In this document: in pieces, positions 1-8,689 of the stretch
Layout: each line of letters begins with the position of its first letter
How positions within the stretch are numbered: the first letter of the stretch is position 1
Assembly (NCBI GenBank): GCA_946482615.1
Contig: CAMLSF010000062.1
Coordinates: 1-19,702 of the forward strand
Origin: an uncultured Chromatiaceae bacterium
Lineage (GTDB): Bacteria; Pseudomonadota; Gammaproteobacteria; Enterobacterales; Alteromonadaceae
Direction of reading: 5' to 3'
DNA length: 19,702 bases
Program-made: the position numbers and the translations under genes
The notes under the pieces: generated by a model
What the model was told of the DNA's origin: nothing
Databases searched by the model: none
The model's input: the letters and a program-made list of their open reading frames with translations, nothing else

Positions 1-20
1 TCCAGATAAAAGAGGACCAC

Positions 21-758
21 ATGAGCAATCCAAAACTCGCCTACAGAAGAATTTTATTAAAACTCAGTGGTGAAGCCCTGATGGGGGAAGAAGGCTTTGG
101 TATAGACCCTAAAGTGCTGGATCGGATGGCTCAGGAAATCAAAGAGCTGGTTGAATTGGGTATCCAGGTCGCCATAGTCATAGGCGGCGGTAACATTTTC
201 CGTGGCGAAGGTTTAGCAAAAGCTGGTATGAACCGGGTGGTCGGTGACCATATGGGGATGCTGGCGACAGTGATGAATGGCCTGGCGATGCGTGATGCGC
301 TGCACCGTGCCTTTGTTAACGCTCGTCTGATGTCAGCAATTCCTCTGAACGGTGTTTGTGACAATTACAGCTGGGCTGAAGCTATTAGCCTGTTAAAGTC
401 TGGCCGCGTGGTGATTTTCTCTGCTGGTACTGGTAACCCGTTTTTTACCACAGATTCAGCCGCCTGCTTACGTGGTATTGAAATTGAAGCCGATGCTGTT
501 TTAAAAGCCACTAAAGTAGATGGTGTGTATTCGGCCGACCCTGTGAAAGATCCAACAGCCACTTTGTACAGCAAATTAAGCTACACCGAAGTGCTGGAAA
601 AAGAATTAAAAGTGATGGATTTAGCGGCCTTTACTTTGGCCCGTGACCATAATATGCAAATTCGGGTATTCAATATGAATACGCATGGTGCACTGAAACG
701 TGTTGTGCTGGGCGAAGAAGAAGGCACAGTGATCGACCACGCTGAAAAATTACAGTAA
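21..758 (+). CDS. pyrH: UMP kinase
   Basis: This gene encodes uridylate kinase, which phosphorylates UMP to UDP in cytoplasmic pyrimidine nucleotide synthesis. The 245-residue protein aligns along its whole length with E. coli PyrH (241 aa, from memory). The amino-acid-kinase N-terminus is visible at about residues 11-22 ([12 protein letters not shown]), followed by the glycine-rich [10 protein letters not shown] segment. Further on come [39 protein letters not shown] and the C-terminal [15 protein letters not shown]. The ATG is preceded by a good ribosome site (AGAGGA, about 6 bases upstream). In relatives rpsB and tsf lie upstream, but they would fall outside this window. frr follows after 45 bases. 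Bacterial PyrH is usually a GTP-activated, UTP-inhibited hexamer; this is family knowledge. Confidence 0.98.
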   Translation: MSNPKLAYRRILLKLSGEALMGEEGFGIDPKVLDRMAQEIKELVELGIQVAIVIGGGNIFRGEGLAKAGMNRVVGDHMGMLATVMNGLAMRDALHRAFVNARLMSAIPLNGVCDNYSWAEAISLLKSGRVVIFSAGTGNPFFTTDSAACLRGIEIEADAVLKATKVDGVYSADPVKDPTATLYSKLSYTEVLEKELKVMDLAAFTLARDHNMQIRVFNMNTHGALKRVVLGEEEGTVIDHAEKLQ

Positions 759-803
759 ACTAACTGCCACTTTTTTGGTGTAGCAAAAAAAGGAATAGCC
801 AAA

Positions 804-1361
804 GTGATTAACGATATTCTCAAAGACAGCAAAACCCGGATGGAAAAAAGCGTTGAAGCGCTGAAAAACCAATTGTCAAAAATCCGTACCGGTCGTGCTC
901 ACCCAAGTTTGTTAGACGGTATTCAGGTGTCTTATTATGGTGCGAACACACCATTACGTCAGGTCGCTAACGTATCGGTGGAAGATGCCCGTACTCTGAC
1001 CATCAGCGTATTTGATAAAACGCTGATCCAGCCTGTGGAAAAAGCCATTTTGCAATCAGATTTAGGTTTAAACCCTATGAGCGCTGGGACCACAATTCGT
1101 GTGCCATTACCTCCGCTGACAGAAGAGCGTCGTCGTGATTTAGTCAAAGTAGTGCGTGGCGAAGCCGAAGGTGCCCGTGTTGCAGTACGTAATATTCGCC
1201 GTGATGCGAATGCTGATTTCAAAGCTTTATTAAAAGATAAAGAAATCGGTGAAGATGATGAACGTAAAGCAGCAGAAGAAGTTCAAAAGCTAACCGACGC
1301 TTTCGTTAAGAAAGTGGACGAAGTATTAGCGGACAAAGAAAAAGAGTTGATGGAAGTTTAA
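804..1361 (+). CDS. frr: Ribosome recycling factor, GTG start
   Basis: This gene encodes ribosome recycling factor, which works with EF-G to split post-termination ribosomes in the cytoplasm. The 185-residue product has exactly the usual length and aligns end to end with E. coli Frr. Conserved blocks include [15 protein letters not shown] near residues 26-40, [15 protein letters not shown] and the [19 protein letters not shown] helix. The start is GTG, chosen because it gives the family N-terminus (MINDILKD) and has AAGGA about 9 bases upstream. It sits 45 bases after pyrH and is probably co-transcribed with it. An intrinsic terminator follows directly. Confidence 0.98.
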   Translation: MINDILKDSKTRMEKSVEALKNQLSKIRTGRAHPSLLDGIQVSYYGANTPLRQVANVSVEDARTLTISVFDKTLIQPVEKAILQSDLGLNPMSAGTTIRVPLPPLTEERRRDLVKVVRGEAEGARVAVRNIRRDANADFKALLKDKEIGEDDERKAAEEVQKLTDAFVKKVDEVLADKEKELMEV

Positions 1362-1386
1362 GACTTCCTGCCCTGATTAGGGAAAT

Positions 1387-1420
1387 AGCGCCGTGTAGGG
1401 TATACTTCGCGGCGTTTTTT
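1387..1420 (+). terminator. Rho-independent terminator after frr
   Basis: A nine-pair stem (1387-1395 with 1408-1416, including two G-U pairs and a CGCCG/CGGCG core) encloses a 12-base loop. It is followed by a run of six T (1415-1420) and then ATTATT. This should end most transcription from pyrH-frr. The loop contains TATACT (1401-1406), five of six matches to a sigma-70 -10 box. Only 25 bases separate the T-run from uppS, so any dedicated uppS promoter would have to overlap this terminator or lie inside frr. Confidence 0.82.
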
Positions 1421-1445
1421 ATTATTGTGACAAGGTCGGATTCAG

Positions 1446-2213
1446 ATGACAGAAGTGCAAACCGCGTTACAAAACGCGTTGCCACAACATGTCGCCATTA
1501 TCATGGACGGCAACGGACGCTGGGCTGAACGGCAAGGCAAGCCCCGGGTATGGGGCCATAAAAAAGGTGTCGATGCAGTGCGTCGTGCCGTAAGCTTTTG
1601 TCGTAAATTAGGCATCCAGTCTCTTACCTTATTTGCCTTTAGCAGTGAAAACTGGCGTCGTCCTGAAGACGAAGTCAGCGGTTTGATGCAACTGTTTTTA
1701 CTGGTACTACAGCAGGAAGTAAAAACCCTGCACAAAAACAACGTAAGGCTGAATATTATTGGAGACTTGTCTCCTTTTAGCGACAAACTAAAACAACATA
1801 TTAAAGAGGCGCAACAGCTTACAGCTCAGAATACAGCCTTGACCCTGAATGTGGCTGCTAATTATGGCGGTCGCTGGGACATAGTGCAGGCAGCCCAACA
1901 ATTAGCACAAAAAGTTGCTGATGGTGAGCTGACGGCCACACAAATTGACGAACAATTGTTATCAGGTTGCATGCAGATGCATGACCAGCCGGAGTTGGAT
2001 CTGATGATCCGTACCGGTGGGGATGTACGCATCAGTAACTTTTTGTTGTGGCAAGCTGCTTATGCTGAGTTATGGTTTACCGAAACCTTATGGCCTGACT
2101 TTGATGATCAGGTGTTTTCGGAAGCTTTGGCAACCTACGCCAGCAGAGAAAGGCGTTTTGGTTGTACTGGAGCACAAATCCGTGAGCTGGCAATGCGTCC
2201 GATACAAGGATAA
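1446..2213 (+). CDS. uppS: Undecaprenyl diphosphate synthase
   Basis: This cis-prenyltransferase extends farnesyl diphosphate with isopentenyl diphosphate to make undecaprenyl diphosphate, the lipid carrier for peptidoglycan and O-antigen. The 255-residue protein matches E. coli UppS (253 aa). The catalytic Asp lies in [10 protein letters not shown] (Asp21, equivalent to E. coli Asp26). SSENWRRP, the ANYGGRWDI block and AYAELWF (the Glu equivalent to E. coli Glu213) are present. One oddity is [11 protein letters not shown], where the family usually has RTGGE (E. coli Glu198). This acidic-for-acidic change is near the active site. The ribosome site is weak (AAGG about 10 bases upstream). cdsA begins five bases after the stop. 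Confidence 0.97.
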   Translation: MTEVQTALQNALPQHVAIIMDGNGRWAERQGKPRVWGHKKGVDAVRRAVSFCRKLGIQSLTLFAFSSENWRRPEDEVSGLMQLFLLVLQQEVKTLHKNNVRLNIIGDLSPFSDKLKQHIKEAQQLTAQNTALTLNVAANYGGRWDIVQAAQQLAQKVADGELTATQIDEQLLSGCMQMHDQPELDLMIRTGGDVRISNFLLWQAAYAELWFTETLWPDFDDQVFSEALATYASRERRFGCTGAQIRELAMRPIQG

Positions 2214-2218
2214 CCAAT

Positions 2219-3082
2219 TTGTTTAAGCAACGAGTTATTACAGCCCTGATCATGGCGCCTCTGGCGTTAGCTGCAGTTTTTTTTCTTCCTTTACATTATT
2301 TCGCTATTTTTATCGCTGCTGCTTTTTTGATTGGAGCCTGGGAATGGAGCTTGTTTTGTGGCTACACAGCCAGGTCCAGCCAATACAGTTTTATCAGCAT
2401 AGTTGCCCTGAGTATGGCGCTGATTTATTGGCAACTGCCAGATACAGCGTACTGGCCTGTGCAACTGGATCACTTAAGTAACAGTTTATTAGCCATGGGG
2501 GTGATCTGGTGGCTGATCGCTGTGCTGCTGGTGCTAAGTTATCCGCGCAGCAGTCAAAGCTGGGCTCAGGGGCATTTACGTCGCGCTTTGATGGGCTGGT
2601 TTACTTTAGTGCCGGCCTGGACTGCTTTGCTGTTGATCCGTTCTGTTGATTTTCATCAATCCAGCTATACAGGTGCCTGGCTGATCTGTTTGCTGCTGGG
2701 TATTGTCTGGGCCGCTGATATTGGTGGTTATTTTATTGGCAAACCTTTTGGCAAACGTAAATTATTGCCAGCCGTCAGCCCAGGGAAAACACTGGAAGGT
2801 ATGTTAGGTGGTATCGGCTTTGTGATGTTGCTGGTTACGGCAGTGGCTTATTATCAGGGCTTTCCTGAAGAGACTGCCATCTGGTATCTGGCCGCTTTAG
2901 TACTGACTGTTTTGTCTGTGTTTGGCGATTTAAGCGAAAGTATGTTTAAACGTGTGGCAGGTTTAAAAGACAGTGGCAACATTATCCCTGGTCATGGTGG
3001 TATTTTAGATCGCATTGACAGCCTGACGGCCACAGCTCCCCTTTACGCTGTGCTGGTGGCTTTGATTGGAGGCTTCGCGTAA
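2219..3082 (+). CDS. cdsA: Phosphatidate cytidylyltransferase, TTG start
   Basis: This inner-membrane enzyme makes CDP-diacylglycerol from phosphatidic acid and CTP, the precursor of phosphatidylethanolamine, phosphatidylglycerol and cardiolipin. The 287-residue protein is highly hydrophobic with several membrane segments, including about 7-40, 50-70, 85-110, 120-145 and 155-175. It carries the family signature near the C-terminus: GDLSESMFKRVAGLKDSG followed by PGHGGILDRIDSLTA. The VSPGKTLEG loop is also present. The start is TTG, supported by the match of MFKQRVITA to E. coli MLKYRLISA and by AAGGA (2206-2210), which overlaps the end of uppS. The final TAA shares its last base with the dxr ATG, suggesting translational coupling. 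Confidence 0.96.
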   Translation: MFKQRVITALIMAPLALAAVFFLPLHYFAIFIAAAFLIGAWEWSLFCGYTARSSQYSFISIVALSMALIYWQLPDTAYWPVQLDHLSNSLLAMGVIWWLIAVLLVLSYPRSSQSWAQGHLRRALMGWFTLVPAWTALLLIRSVDFHQSSYTGAWLICLLLGIVWAADIGGYFIGKPFGKRKLLPAVSPGKTLEGMLGGIGFVMLLVTAVAYYQGFPEETAIWYLAALVLTVLSVFGDLSESMFKRVAGLKDSGNIIPGHGGILDRIDSLTATAPLYAVLVALIGGFA

Positions 3083-4275
3083 TGCGAACGCTAGTGATAC
3101 TTGGGGCTACGGGCTCTATAGGCTGCAATACGCTGGATGTAGTGGCCATGCATCCTGAACTTTATCAGGTGCTGGGGTTAACGGGCGCCACTCAGGTCGA
3201 TAAGCTGTTTGCGCAAATTCTGCAGTTTAAACCCCGTTATGCCGTCATGACAGATCCACAGGCTGCAGACAAATTACGCCAACAGGTAAAAGACGCTAAT
3301 CTTGCCACTGAAGTTTATTCTGGTGCTGCAGCACTTTGCGATTTAGCCGCTCATCCTGATGCGGATATAGTGATGGCGGCTATAGTCGGGGCCGCAGGTT
3401 TATTACCTACTTTGGCCGCTGTTGAACAAGGTAAAACTGTGTTGCTGGCCAATAAAGAAGCACTGGTGATGAGCGGTGAACTCTTTATCAATAAAGTGCA
3501 GCAGTGTGGCGCAACTTTATTGCCGATCGACAGCGAACACAATGCCATTTTTCAATGTTTGCCCTCCGCCTTACAACAAAATACCGCAACTCAGAAGTTG
3601 GCTGATTTTGGTATCAGCAAACTGTTGTTAACTGGCAGTGGTGGTCCGTTTTTACGTAAAGAATTATCAGAGTTCTCAACAATTACTCCGGCACAGGCTG
3701 TGGCTCATCCGAATTGGGTGATGGGCCAGAAAATCTCTGTTGACAGCGCCACTATGATGAATAAAGGCCTTGAGTTTATTGAAGCCCGCTGGTTATTTAA
3801 TTGTGCGGCTGATGATATTCAGGTCGTTATTCATCCACAAAGTATTATTCATTCGATGGTGCAATACACAGATGGTTCTGTATTGGCACAATTGGGCCAG
3901 CCTGATATGCGCACTCCTATAGCCCACGCACTGGCTTACCCTCAGCGTATACAAACCAATGTGAAGCCACTGAATTTTTTCGAGCTGGCTGACTTTAGTT
4001 TCTCTAAACCAGAGCCTGCACGTTATCCAAATTTATATCTGGCGATAGCCGCTTGTGGTTATGGTCAGGGCGCGACAACGGCACTTAATGCAGCAAATGA
4101 AATGACAGTTGCCGCATTTTTAGCAGGCCAAATTCGTTTTACAGATATAGCGCTGCTGAACGAAAAAGCATTGGAGCGTTTTGCCACAATAAAAGCGCCT
4201 GATTTAGAAAGTATTCTGAGCCTTGATCAGCAGGCCAGAGCTTATGTGCAGGACCAACTGAAAAAGGTGAGTTAA
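3082..4275 (+). CDS. dxr: 1-deoxy-D-xylulose 5-phosphate reductoisomerase
   Basis: Dxr (IspC) converts 1-deoxy-D-xylulose 5-phosphate to 2-C-methyl-D-erythritol 4-phosphate with NADPH, the committed step of the MEP isoprenoid pathway. The 397-residue protein shows the N-terminal nucleotide-binding loop GATGSIG (8-14), LLANKEALV, and metal ligands at the expected positions: Asp150 and Glu152 in PIDSEHNAIF, and Glu231 in MMNKGLEFIEARWLF. LTGSGGPF, HPNW.MG and TALNAANE are also present. It overlaps both neighbours by one base (TAATG at each junction). In E. coli dxr lies before uppS; here it sits between cdsA and rseP. It feeds isopentenyl diphosphate to UppS in the same cluster. Confidence 0.98.
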   Translation: MRTLVILGATGSIGCNTLDVVAMHPELYQVLGLTGATQVDKLFAQILQFKPRYAVMTDPQAADKLRQQVKDANLATEVYSGAAALCDLAAHPDADIVMAAIVGAAGLLPTLAAVEQGKTVLLANKEALVMSGELFINKVQQCGATLLPIDSEHNAIFQCLPSALQQNTATQKLADFGISKLLLTGSGGPFLRKELSEFSTITPAQAVAHPNWVMGQKISVDSATMMNKGLEFIEARWLFNCAADDIQVVIHPQSIIHSMVQYTDGSVLAQLGQPDMRTPIAHALAYPQRIQTNVKPLNFFELADFSFSKPEPARYPNLYLAIAACGYGQGATTALNAANEMTVAAFLAGQIRFTDIALLNEKALERFATIKAPDLESILSLDQQARAYVQDQLKKVS

Positions 4276-5627
4276 TGTCGGGTTTTGTCTGGAATTTAAT
4301 CAGCTTTGTGGTTGCTATTGGCCTGCTGGTGACAATACATGAGTTTGGTCATTTTTGGGTGGCGAGGAAAAACAATGTACTGGTCAAACGTTTTTCTATA
4401 GGTTTCGGTAAAGCAATTTACAGCTGGCGTGATAAACAAGGTACTGAGTTTGTGATTGCAATGATCCCGCTGGGTGGTTATGTCCGCATGCTGGATGAGC
4501 GGATTGACCCTGTATTACCCCAGTTTAAAGATTTAAGTTTTAACAGCAAAACGGTTTGGCAACGTATGGCCATTATTGCCGCTGGCCCTGTTGCTAATTT
4601 CCTGTTTGCCATCCTGTTGTTATGGGGTATGTACCTGATAGGTGTGCCCAATATAAAGCCTGTGGTAGGGCAGGTGACGGCTGAATCCATTGCCGCAAAA
4701 GCAGGTGTTCCGTCCAATGCCCAAATCACGGCTATTAACGGTGAGTCTGTTGAAGACTGGCGTGCTATCAGTTTATTGCTGGTTGAGCAAGTGGGCGCAA
4801 GGACAGTGGATATCACAGTGCAGCAACTGGAGGGCAGCGACCAAAGTTACCAGTTAGATTTAACGGACTGGGTGTTTGATCCGGATAAACAAAGTGTATT
4901 TGGCAGCTTAGGTCTGGAACCGCTGCGACCGGAAGTATTAAATGAAATCAGCCAGATCCAGCCAGGTTCTGCTGCCGAAACTGCCGGTTTGCAGTTAGGT
5001 GATAAGCTGGTTTCAGTGGATGGTAAAACTGTGGTGGACTGGAATGCTGTGGTGGCTTTAGTGCAAAACAGCCCGGAAAAACCTTTGTTGTTTGGGATTG
5101 AACGTAACGGCCAATCTCTGGATATTTTGGTGACACCTCAAAGCCGCGAAATGGCAGATGGTTTTCATCAGGGCTATCTGGGAGTTAGTCCTAAAGTATT
5201 GCCCTGGCCTGAACATTTATTGTTCACTCAGCAATATGGCCCTGTACAGGCGGCTATTGTTGGGGTAGAAAAGACATGGCAATTGGTGCGATTAAGCTTC
5301 TCAATGATTGGAAAATTCATTTTTGGTGATATTTCTGTCAAACATTTAAGTGGACCAATTTCAATAGCACAAGGCGCTGGAAGCAGCGCAGATATTGGCC
5401 TGATTGCCTTTATCTCGTTTTTAGCACTGATCAGCGTCAACCTTGGGGTGATAAATTTACTGCCCCTGCCTATTTTGGATGGTGGCCATTTAATGTATCT
5501 TGTGCTGGAACTAATACGCGGCAAACCTGTCTCTGAGAAGGCGCAGGAGCTGGGTTTCCGGATCGGAGCTCTGTTGCTGCTGACATTAATGGGAATTGCG
5601 CTGCTCAACGATATTTCTCGTTTGTAA
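4275..5627 (+). CDS. rseP: Site-2 intramembrane zinc protease RseP
   Basis: RseP is an inner-membrane metalloprotease that makes the second cut in the anti-sigma factor RseA, releasing sigma-E during envelope stress. It also clears remnant signal peptides. The 450-residue length equals E. coli RseP. The zinc site H22-E-F-G-H26 lies in the first membrane helix, and the second metal motif LDGG has Asp402, matching E. coli numbering. Two PDZ domains fill the periplasmic region at roughly residues 115-200 and 205-300, with the repeated AG.Q.GD / NG-type loops. C-terminal membrane helices contain INLLPLPILDGGHL and end in NDISRL. It starts inside the dxr stop codon. It precedes bamA by 27 bases, linking envelope-stress sensing to outer-membrane assembly. 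Confidence 0.98.
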   Translation: MSGFVWNLISFVVAIGLLVTIHEFGHFWVARKNNVLVKRFSIGFGKAIYSWRDKQGTEFVIAMIPLGGYVRMLDERIDPVLPQFKDLSFNSKTVWQRMAIIAAGPVANFLFAILLLWGMYLIGVPNIKPVVGQVTAESIAAKAGVPSNAQITAINGESVEDWRAISLLLVEQVGARTVDITVQQLEGSDQSYQLDLTDWVFDPDKQSVFGSLGLEPLRPEVLNEISQIQPGSAAETAGLQLGDKLVSVDGKTVVDWNAVVALVQNSPEKPLLFGIERNGQSLDILVTPQSREMADGFHQGYLGVSPKVLPWPEHLLFTQQYGPVQAAIVGVEKTWQLVRLSFSMIGKFIFGDISVKHLSGPISIAQGAGSSADIGLIAFISFLALISVNLGVINLLPLPILDGGHLMYLVLELIRGKPVSEKAQELGFRIGALLLLTLMGIALLNDISRL

Positions 5628-5654
5628 TAAACTAATCAAAAGTAGTCCAAAACA

Positions 5655-8150
5655 ATGACAATTAAACGATTAGTAGCCGCGATGTTACTTGCTGGTTTAA
5701 GTAACTCGGTGCTCGCTGAACAATCATTTACTGTGCAAGACATTCAGGTCGAAGGCTTGCAGCGTGTTGCGCTTGGTGCAGCATTAAATAATCTGCCGTT
5801 TAATATCGGCGATACCATCACAGATGCGACTTTATCCCGCAGTATTAAAAGTCTGTACGCGGCGGGTCACTTTGACGATATTCAGGTGTTTCGTGATGGC
5901 AACACCGTTATTTACCGCTTAAAAGAGCGTCCAACCATCAACAACATCGAATTTGATGGCAATAAAGACATCAAAGAAGATCAGTTGAACGAAAGTTTAA
6001 CGGGTCAGAAAATTGTAGTGGGTGAGCCTTTAGATAAAACTGTGATCAAAGAAGTTGAAAACGGTTTGACTGAGTTCTACCACGGCGTAGGCAAATACAA
6101 CGCTGCTGTTGAGATGAAAGTTACCTATTTACCTCGCAACAGGGTGAATCTGAAAATTGAATTTGAAGAAGGGGATGCCGCTTCTGTTCGTCAGATCAAC
6201 ATAGTGGGTAACGAGTTATTCAGCGACGAAGAATTGCTGAAAAATATTGAATCACTTTACGATTTACCCTGGTGGCGCTTTTTATCCTCAGACCGTTATC
6301 AGAAGCAAACTTTGCAGGGTGACTTTGAGAAAATCCGCAGTTACTACTTAGACCGCGGTTACCTGCGTTTTAATATCGACGCGAATCAGGTTTCTGTCAG
6401 TACAGATAAAACTTCAGTTTACGTGACTCTGAACGTGACTGAGGGCGAGCAGTACACTATCACAGGTGTTGATTTTGTTGGTGATCTGATAGGTCAGGAT
6501 GCCTTTATTAAAGCATTACTGCCGCTCAAAGCCGGACAGTTGTATAACGGTGCTTTGGTCACTTATACCGAAGAAAGTATTGCTAAGTTATTGGCCCGCT
6601 TTGGTTATGCTAACTCGAAAGTCCGTACTATTCCTACCATCAATGATGACACCAAAGAAGTTGCTTTGACTATCAGTGTGGAACCCGGAAAACGCGTTTA
6701 TGTGCGTCGTCTGGAAGTGGCAGGTAATGCGTCGACTAAAGATGAAGTGATTCGTCGTGAAGTCCGTCAGATGGAAGGTGCCTGGTTATCTAACGATGCG
6801 CTGGAGTTATCCAAAGAGCGTATTCAGCGTTTACCTTATATCGAAAAAGTTGAGTTTGAAACCAAAGAAGTGGCAGGTGTCGACGACAAAGTCGATGTCA
6901 GCTACAAAATTAAAGAGCAGCCATCAGGTAACTTTAATGCCGGTATCTCTTACGGTGATTTCCAGGGCTTGTCTTTCCAGATTGGTGTTGAACAGCAAAA
7001 CTTCTTTGGTACAGGTAACTCTGCAGGTATTAGTTTAAGTACCAACAGATACAATAAACAAATTTCATTGTCTGTAACCGATCCGTACTTTACGCTGGAT
7101 GCTGTCAGTTTAGGTGGCCAGGTATTCTATTCAGATACCGACTACTCCAGTCTGTCGTCTAACTTAGAAGCCTATAAGCAAAAACGTTATGGTTTTGGTG
7201 CTTCTATTGGTTATCCAATCAACGAATACAACAGATTAAATTTCGGTACTAACTATGCGGTGAACGAAATTAATGCCTTATCTGAATATGACCAGTTGCG
7301 TCATTTCAGAGCTGTGTTGATGGATAAAAATGACCCGGATGGTGGTTATAAGTTTACTAACTATGAATTGACGGCAAGTTGGATCCAAAGCACATTAAAC
7401 CGTGGTTTGTTCCCAACCGCCGGTCATGAATTGGTGTTAAGTGGTCGTATCACCACACCAAATTCAGACTTGCAGTACTACAAAACAACATTTGAAGCCC
7501 GTAACTACATTCCGCTGAGTAACGATCACCGCTGGTCCTTCCTGAGCAAGCTGGAAGTTGGTTACGGCAACGGTTATGGTAGCAAAGATGGTTATGATTA
7601 TACGCTGCCATTTACCGATAACTTCTATGCAGGTGGTCAGAATTTACGTGGCTTCGAAGCCCGTATCATAGGCCCTCATGCTATCTACCGTCAGGTCAGT
7701 ACAGTACCGGGATTACCTAATCCAACAGGTGGTTCAGGTGGTTCTTTCCCGACTGACCCAAGTTTTGACACTTACATAGTGTCGCCTCGATCAACGGGTG
7801 GTAATGCCATGGCAATTGCGACCCTTGAGTTAATCACACCAACTCCTTTTGTTGGTGAGGATTATGTAAACCAGATACGTACCAGCCTGTTCGTTGATGC
7901 AGGTAACGTCTGGGATACAGAGTTTGATTTAAGTCGTTATGATGGTTTAAGTCCGTCGACAAGTCAGAGTTTTAACAGTCCGGCACTGTTAGATTATTCC
8001 GACCCGGGCTTAATCCGTGTTTCGACAGGTCTTTCTCTGCAATGGATTTCGCCTATGGGTCCATTGACATTTAGTTTGGCTAAAATCATCCAGAAAGAAG
8101 AGGGTGATGATCAAGAAAACTTTAGTTTCAATATTGGTACTACATTCTAA
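5655..8150 (+). CDS. bamA: Outer membrane protein assembly factor BamA
   Basis: BamA is the central outer-membrane subunit of the BAM complex, which folds beta-barrel proteins into the outer membrane. The 831-residue precursor has a signal peptide (about 1-21, ending SVLA before EQSF). Five POTRA domains follow (about 22-90, 91-172, 173-265, 266-344 and 345-422), then a 16-stranded barrel. The loop-6 motif appears as LRGFEARIIGP (the usual form is VRGF). The barrel ends ENFSFNIGTTF, an aromatic C-terminal beta-signal. It is slightly longer than E. coli BamA (810 aa). The tip of loop 6 is a Gly/Ser/Pro-rich stretch (NPTGGSGGSFPTDPS) without the cysteine pair of the E. coli loop. No strong ribosome site is seen before the ATG. 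skp follows after 20 bases. Confidence 0.98.
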   Translation: MTIKRLVAAMLLAGLSNSVLAEQSFTVQDIQVEGLQRVALGAALNNLPFNIGDTITDATLSRSIKSLYAAGHFDDIQVFRDGNTVIYRLKERPTINNIEFDGNKDIKEDQLNESLTGQKIVVGEPLDKTVIKEVENGLTEFYHGVGKYNAAVEMKVTYLPRNRVNLKIEFEEGDAASVRQINIVGNELFSDEELLKNIESLYDLPWWRFLSSDRYQKQTLQGDFEKIRSYYLDRGYLRFNIDANQVSVSTDKTSVYVTLNVTEGEQYTITGVDFVGDLIGQDAFIKALLPLKAGQLYNGALVTYTEESIAKLLARFGYANSKVRTIPTINDDTKEVALTISVEPGKRVYVRRLEVAGNASTKDEVIRREVRQMEGAWLSNDALELSKERIQRLPYIEKVEFETKEVAGVDDKVDVSYKIKEQPSGNFNAGISYGDFQGLSFQIGVEQQNFFGTGNSAGISLSTNRYNKQISLSVTDPYFTLDAVSLGGQVFYSDTDYSSLSSNLEAYKQKRYGFGASIGYPINEYNRLNFGTNYAVNEINALSEYDQLRHFRAVLMDKNDPDGGYKFTNYELTASWIQSTLNRGLFPTAGHELVLSGRITTPNSDLQYYKTTFEARNYIPLSNDHRWSFLSKLEVGYGNGYGSKDGYDYTLPFTDNFYAGGQNLRGFEARIIGPHAIYRQVSTVPGLPNPTGGSGGSFPTDPSFDTYIVSPRSTGGNAMAIATLELITPTPFVGEDYVNQIRTSLFVDAGNVWDTEFDLSRYDGLSPSTSQSFNSPALLDYSDPGLIRVSTGLSLQWISPMGPLTFSLAKIIQKEEGDDQENFSFNIGTTF
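7727..7744 (+). repeat. 9-bp tandem duplication in the bamA loop-6 region
   Basis: Two perfect adjacent copies of AGGTGGTTC (7727-7735 and 7736-7744) encode the GGSGGS part of the BamA loop-6 tip. The period is a multiple of three, so gain or loss of a copy would keep the reading frame and only change loop length. Confidence 0.7.
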
Positions 8151-8170
8151 ATTTATGGGAAATGGAAAAC

Positions 8171-8689
8171 ATGTTTAAGCAAAGCTTAGCAAAAACTGCA
8201 TTAGTGTTGATGGCTGGTCTGTTGATGGCTGGTACTGTTGCAGCAAAAGAAATGAAAATTGGTGTAGTGGATGTGCAAGCTATAGTAGCTCAGTTGCCTC
8301 AGACGACCTCTATTCAAAATACATTAAAAGCTGAGTTCGAAGGCCGTATTGCTGAAGTGCAAAAGCTGGAAAAAGACATAGCTTTTAATCAGGAAAAATT
8401 AAAGCGTGATGGTGCGACCATGAACGACCAGCAGAAGAAAGCTCTGCAAGGCGAAATGGAAAAACAAATGCGCAGTTACGAGCAGTTGGCTCGTCCTTTG
8501 GATGAAGATTACCGCAAACGTCAGGGTGAAGAGCGTAATAAACTGATGGGCTTAGTAAAAACAGCCATCGATGGTATAGCTAAAAAAGACAACTACGACC
8601 TGATCTTAAATGCTCAGGCTGGTGTGTTTGTTAAACCTGAATATGACATCTCTAATGCTGTTGTAGCTCAGGTGAGCAAAGCCAAATAA
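8171..8689 (+). CDS. skp: Periplasmic chaperone Skp (OmpH family)
   Basis: Skp is a trimeric periplasmic holdase that keeps unfolded outer-membrane proteins soluble on their way to BAM. The 172-residue precursor has a signal peptide ([20 protein letters not shown] through TVAA, cut before KEMKIGVVD). The mature part opens with a short strand ([14 protein letters not shown]). A long charged coiled-coil arm follows (about residues 40-120, rich in E, K, Q and R), then the C-terminal return strand ([13 protein letters not shown]). I chose the ATG at 8171 over the in-frame ATG at 8162. The later start has GGAA and GGGA upstream at usable spacing, whereas the earlier one has GGGA only one base away. 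The gene lies between bamA and lpxD, as in most gammaproteobacteria. Its TAA overlaps the lpxD ATG by one base. Confidence 0.95.
   Translation: MFKQSLAKTALVLMAGLLMAGTVAAKEMKIGVVDVQAIVAQLPQTTSIQNTLKAEFEGRIAEVQKLEKDIAFNQEKLKRDGATMNDQQKKALQGEMEKQMRSYEQLARPLDEDYRKRQGEERNKLMGLVKTAIDGIAKKDNYDLILNAQAGVFVKPEYDISNAVVAQVSKAK
8205..8233 (+). repeat. 15-bp period duplication in the skp signal peptide
   Basis: A 14-base word, TGTTGATGGCTGGT, occurs at 8205-8218 and again at 8220-8233, giving a 15-base period. It encodes the repeated LMAG-LLMAG in the hydrophobic core of the signal peptide. It looks like an in-frame slippage duplication. Confidence 0.7.

Noticed and set aside
771..792. T6 and A7 runs in the pyrH-frr gap as a terminator
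   Set aside because: The only stem is A-T pairing between the two runs, with no GC-rich stem and no T-run after it. It would not terminate transcription.
5507..5536. Possible sigma-E promoter inside the end of rseP, ahead of bamA (GGAACTA, 18 bases, TCTGA)
   Set aside because: The location would make sense, since sigma-E controls this region in E. coli. However, the spacing is about two bases longer than usual, the -35 has a mismatch, and the bases encode rseP residues. Transcript 5' end mapping would settle it.
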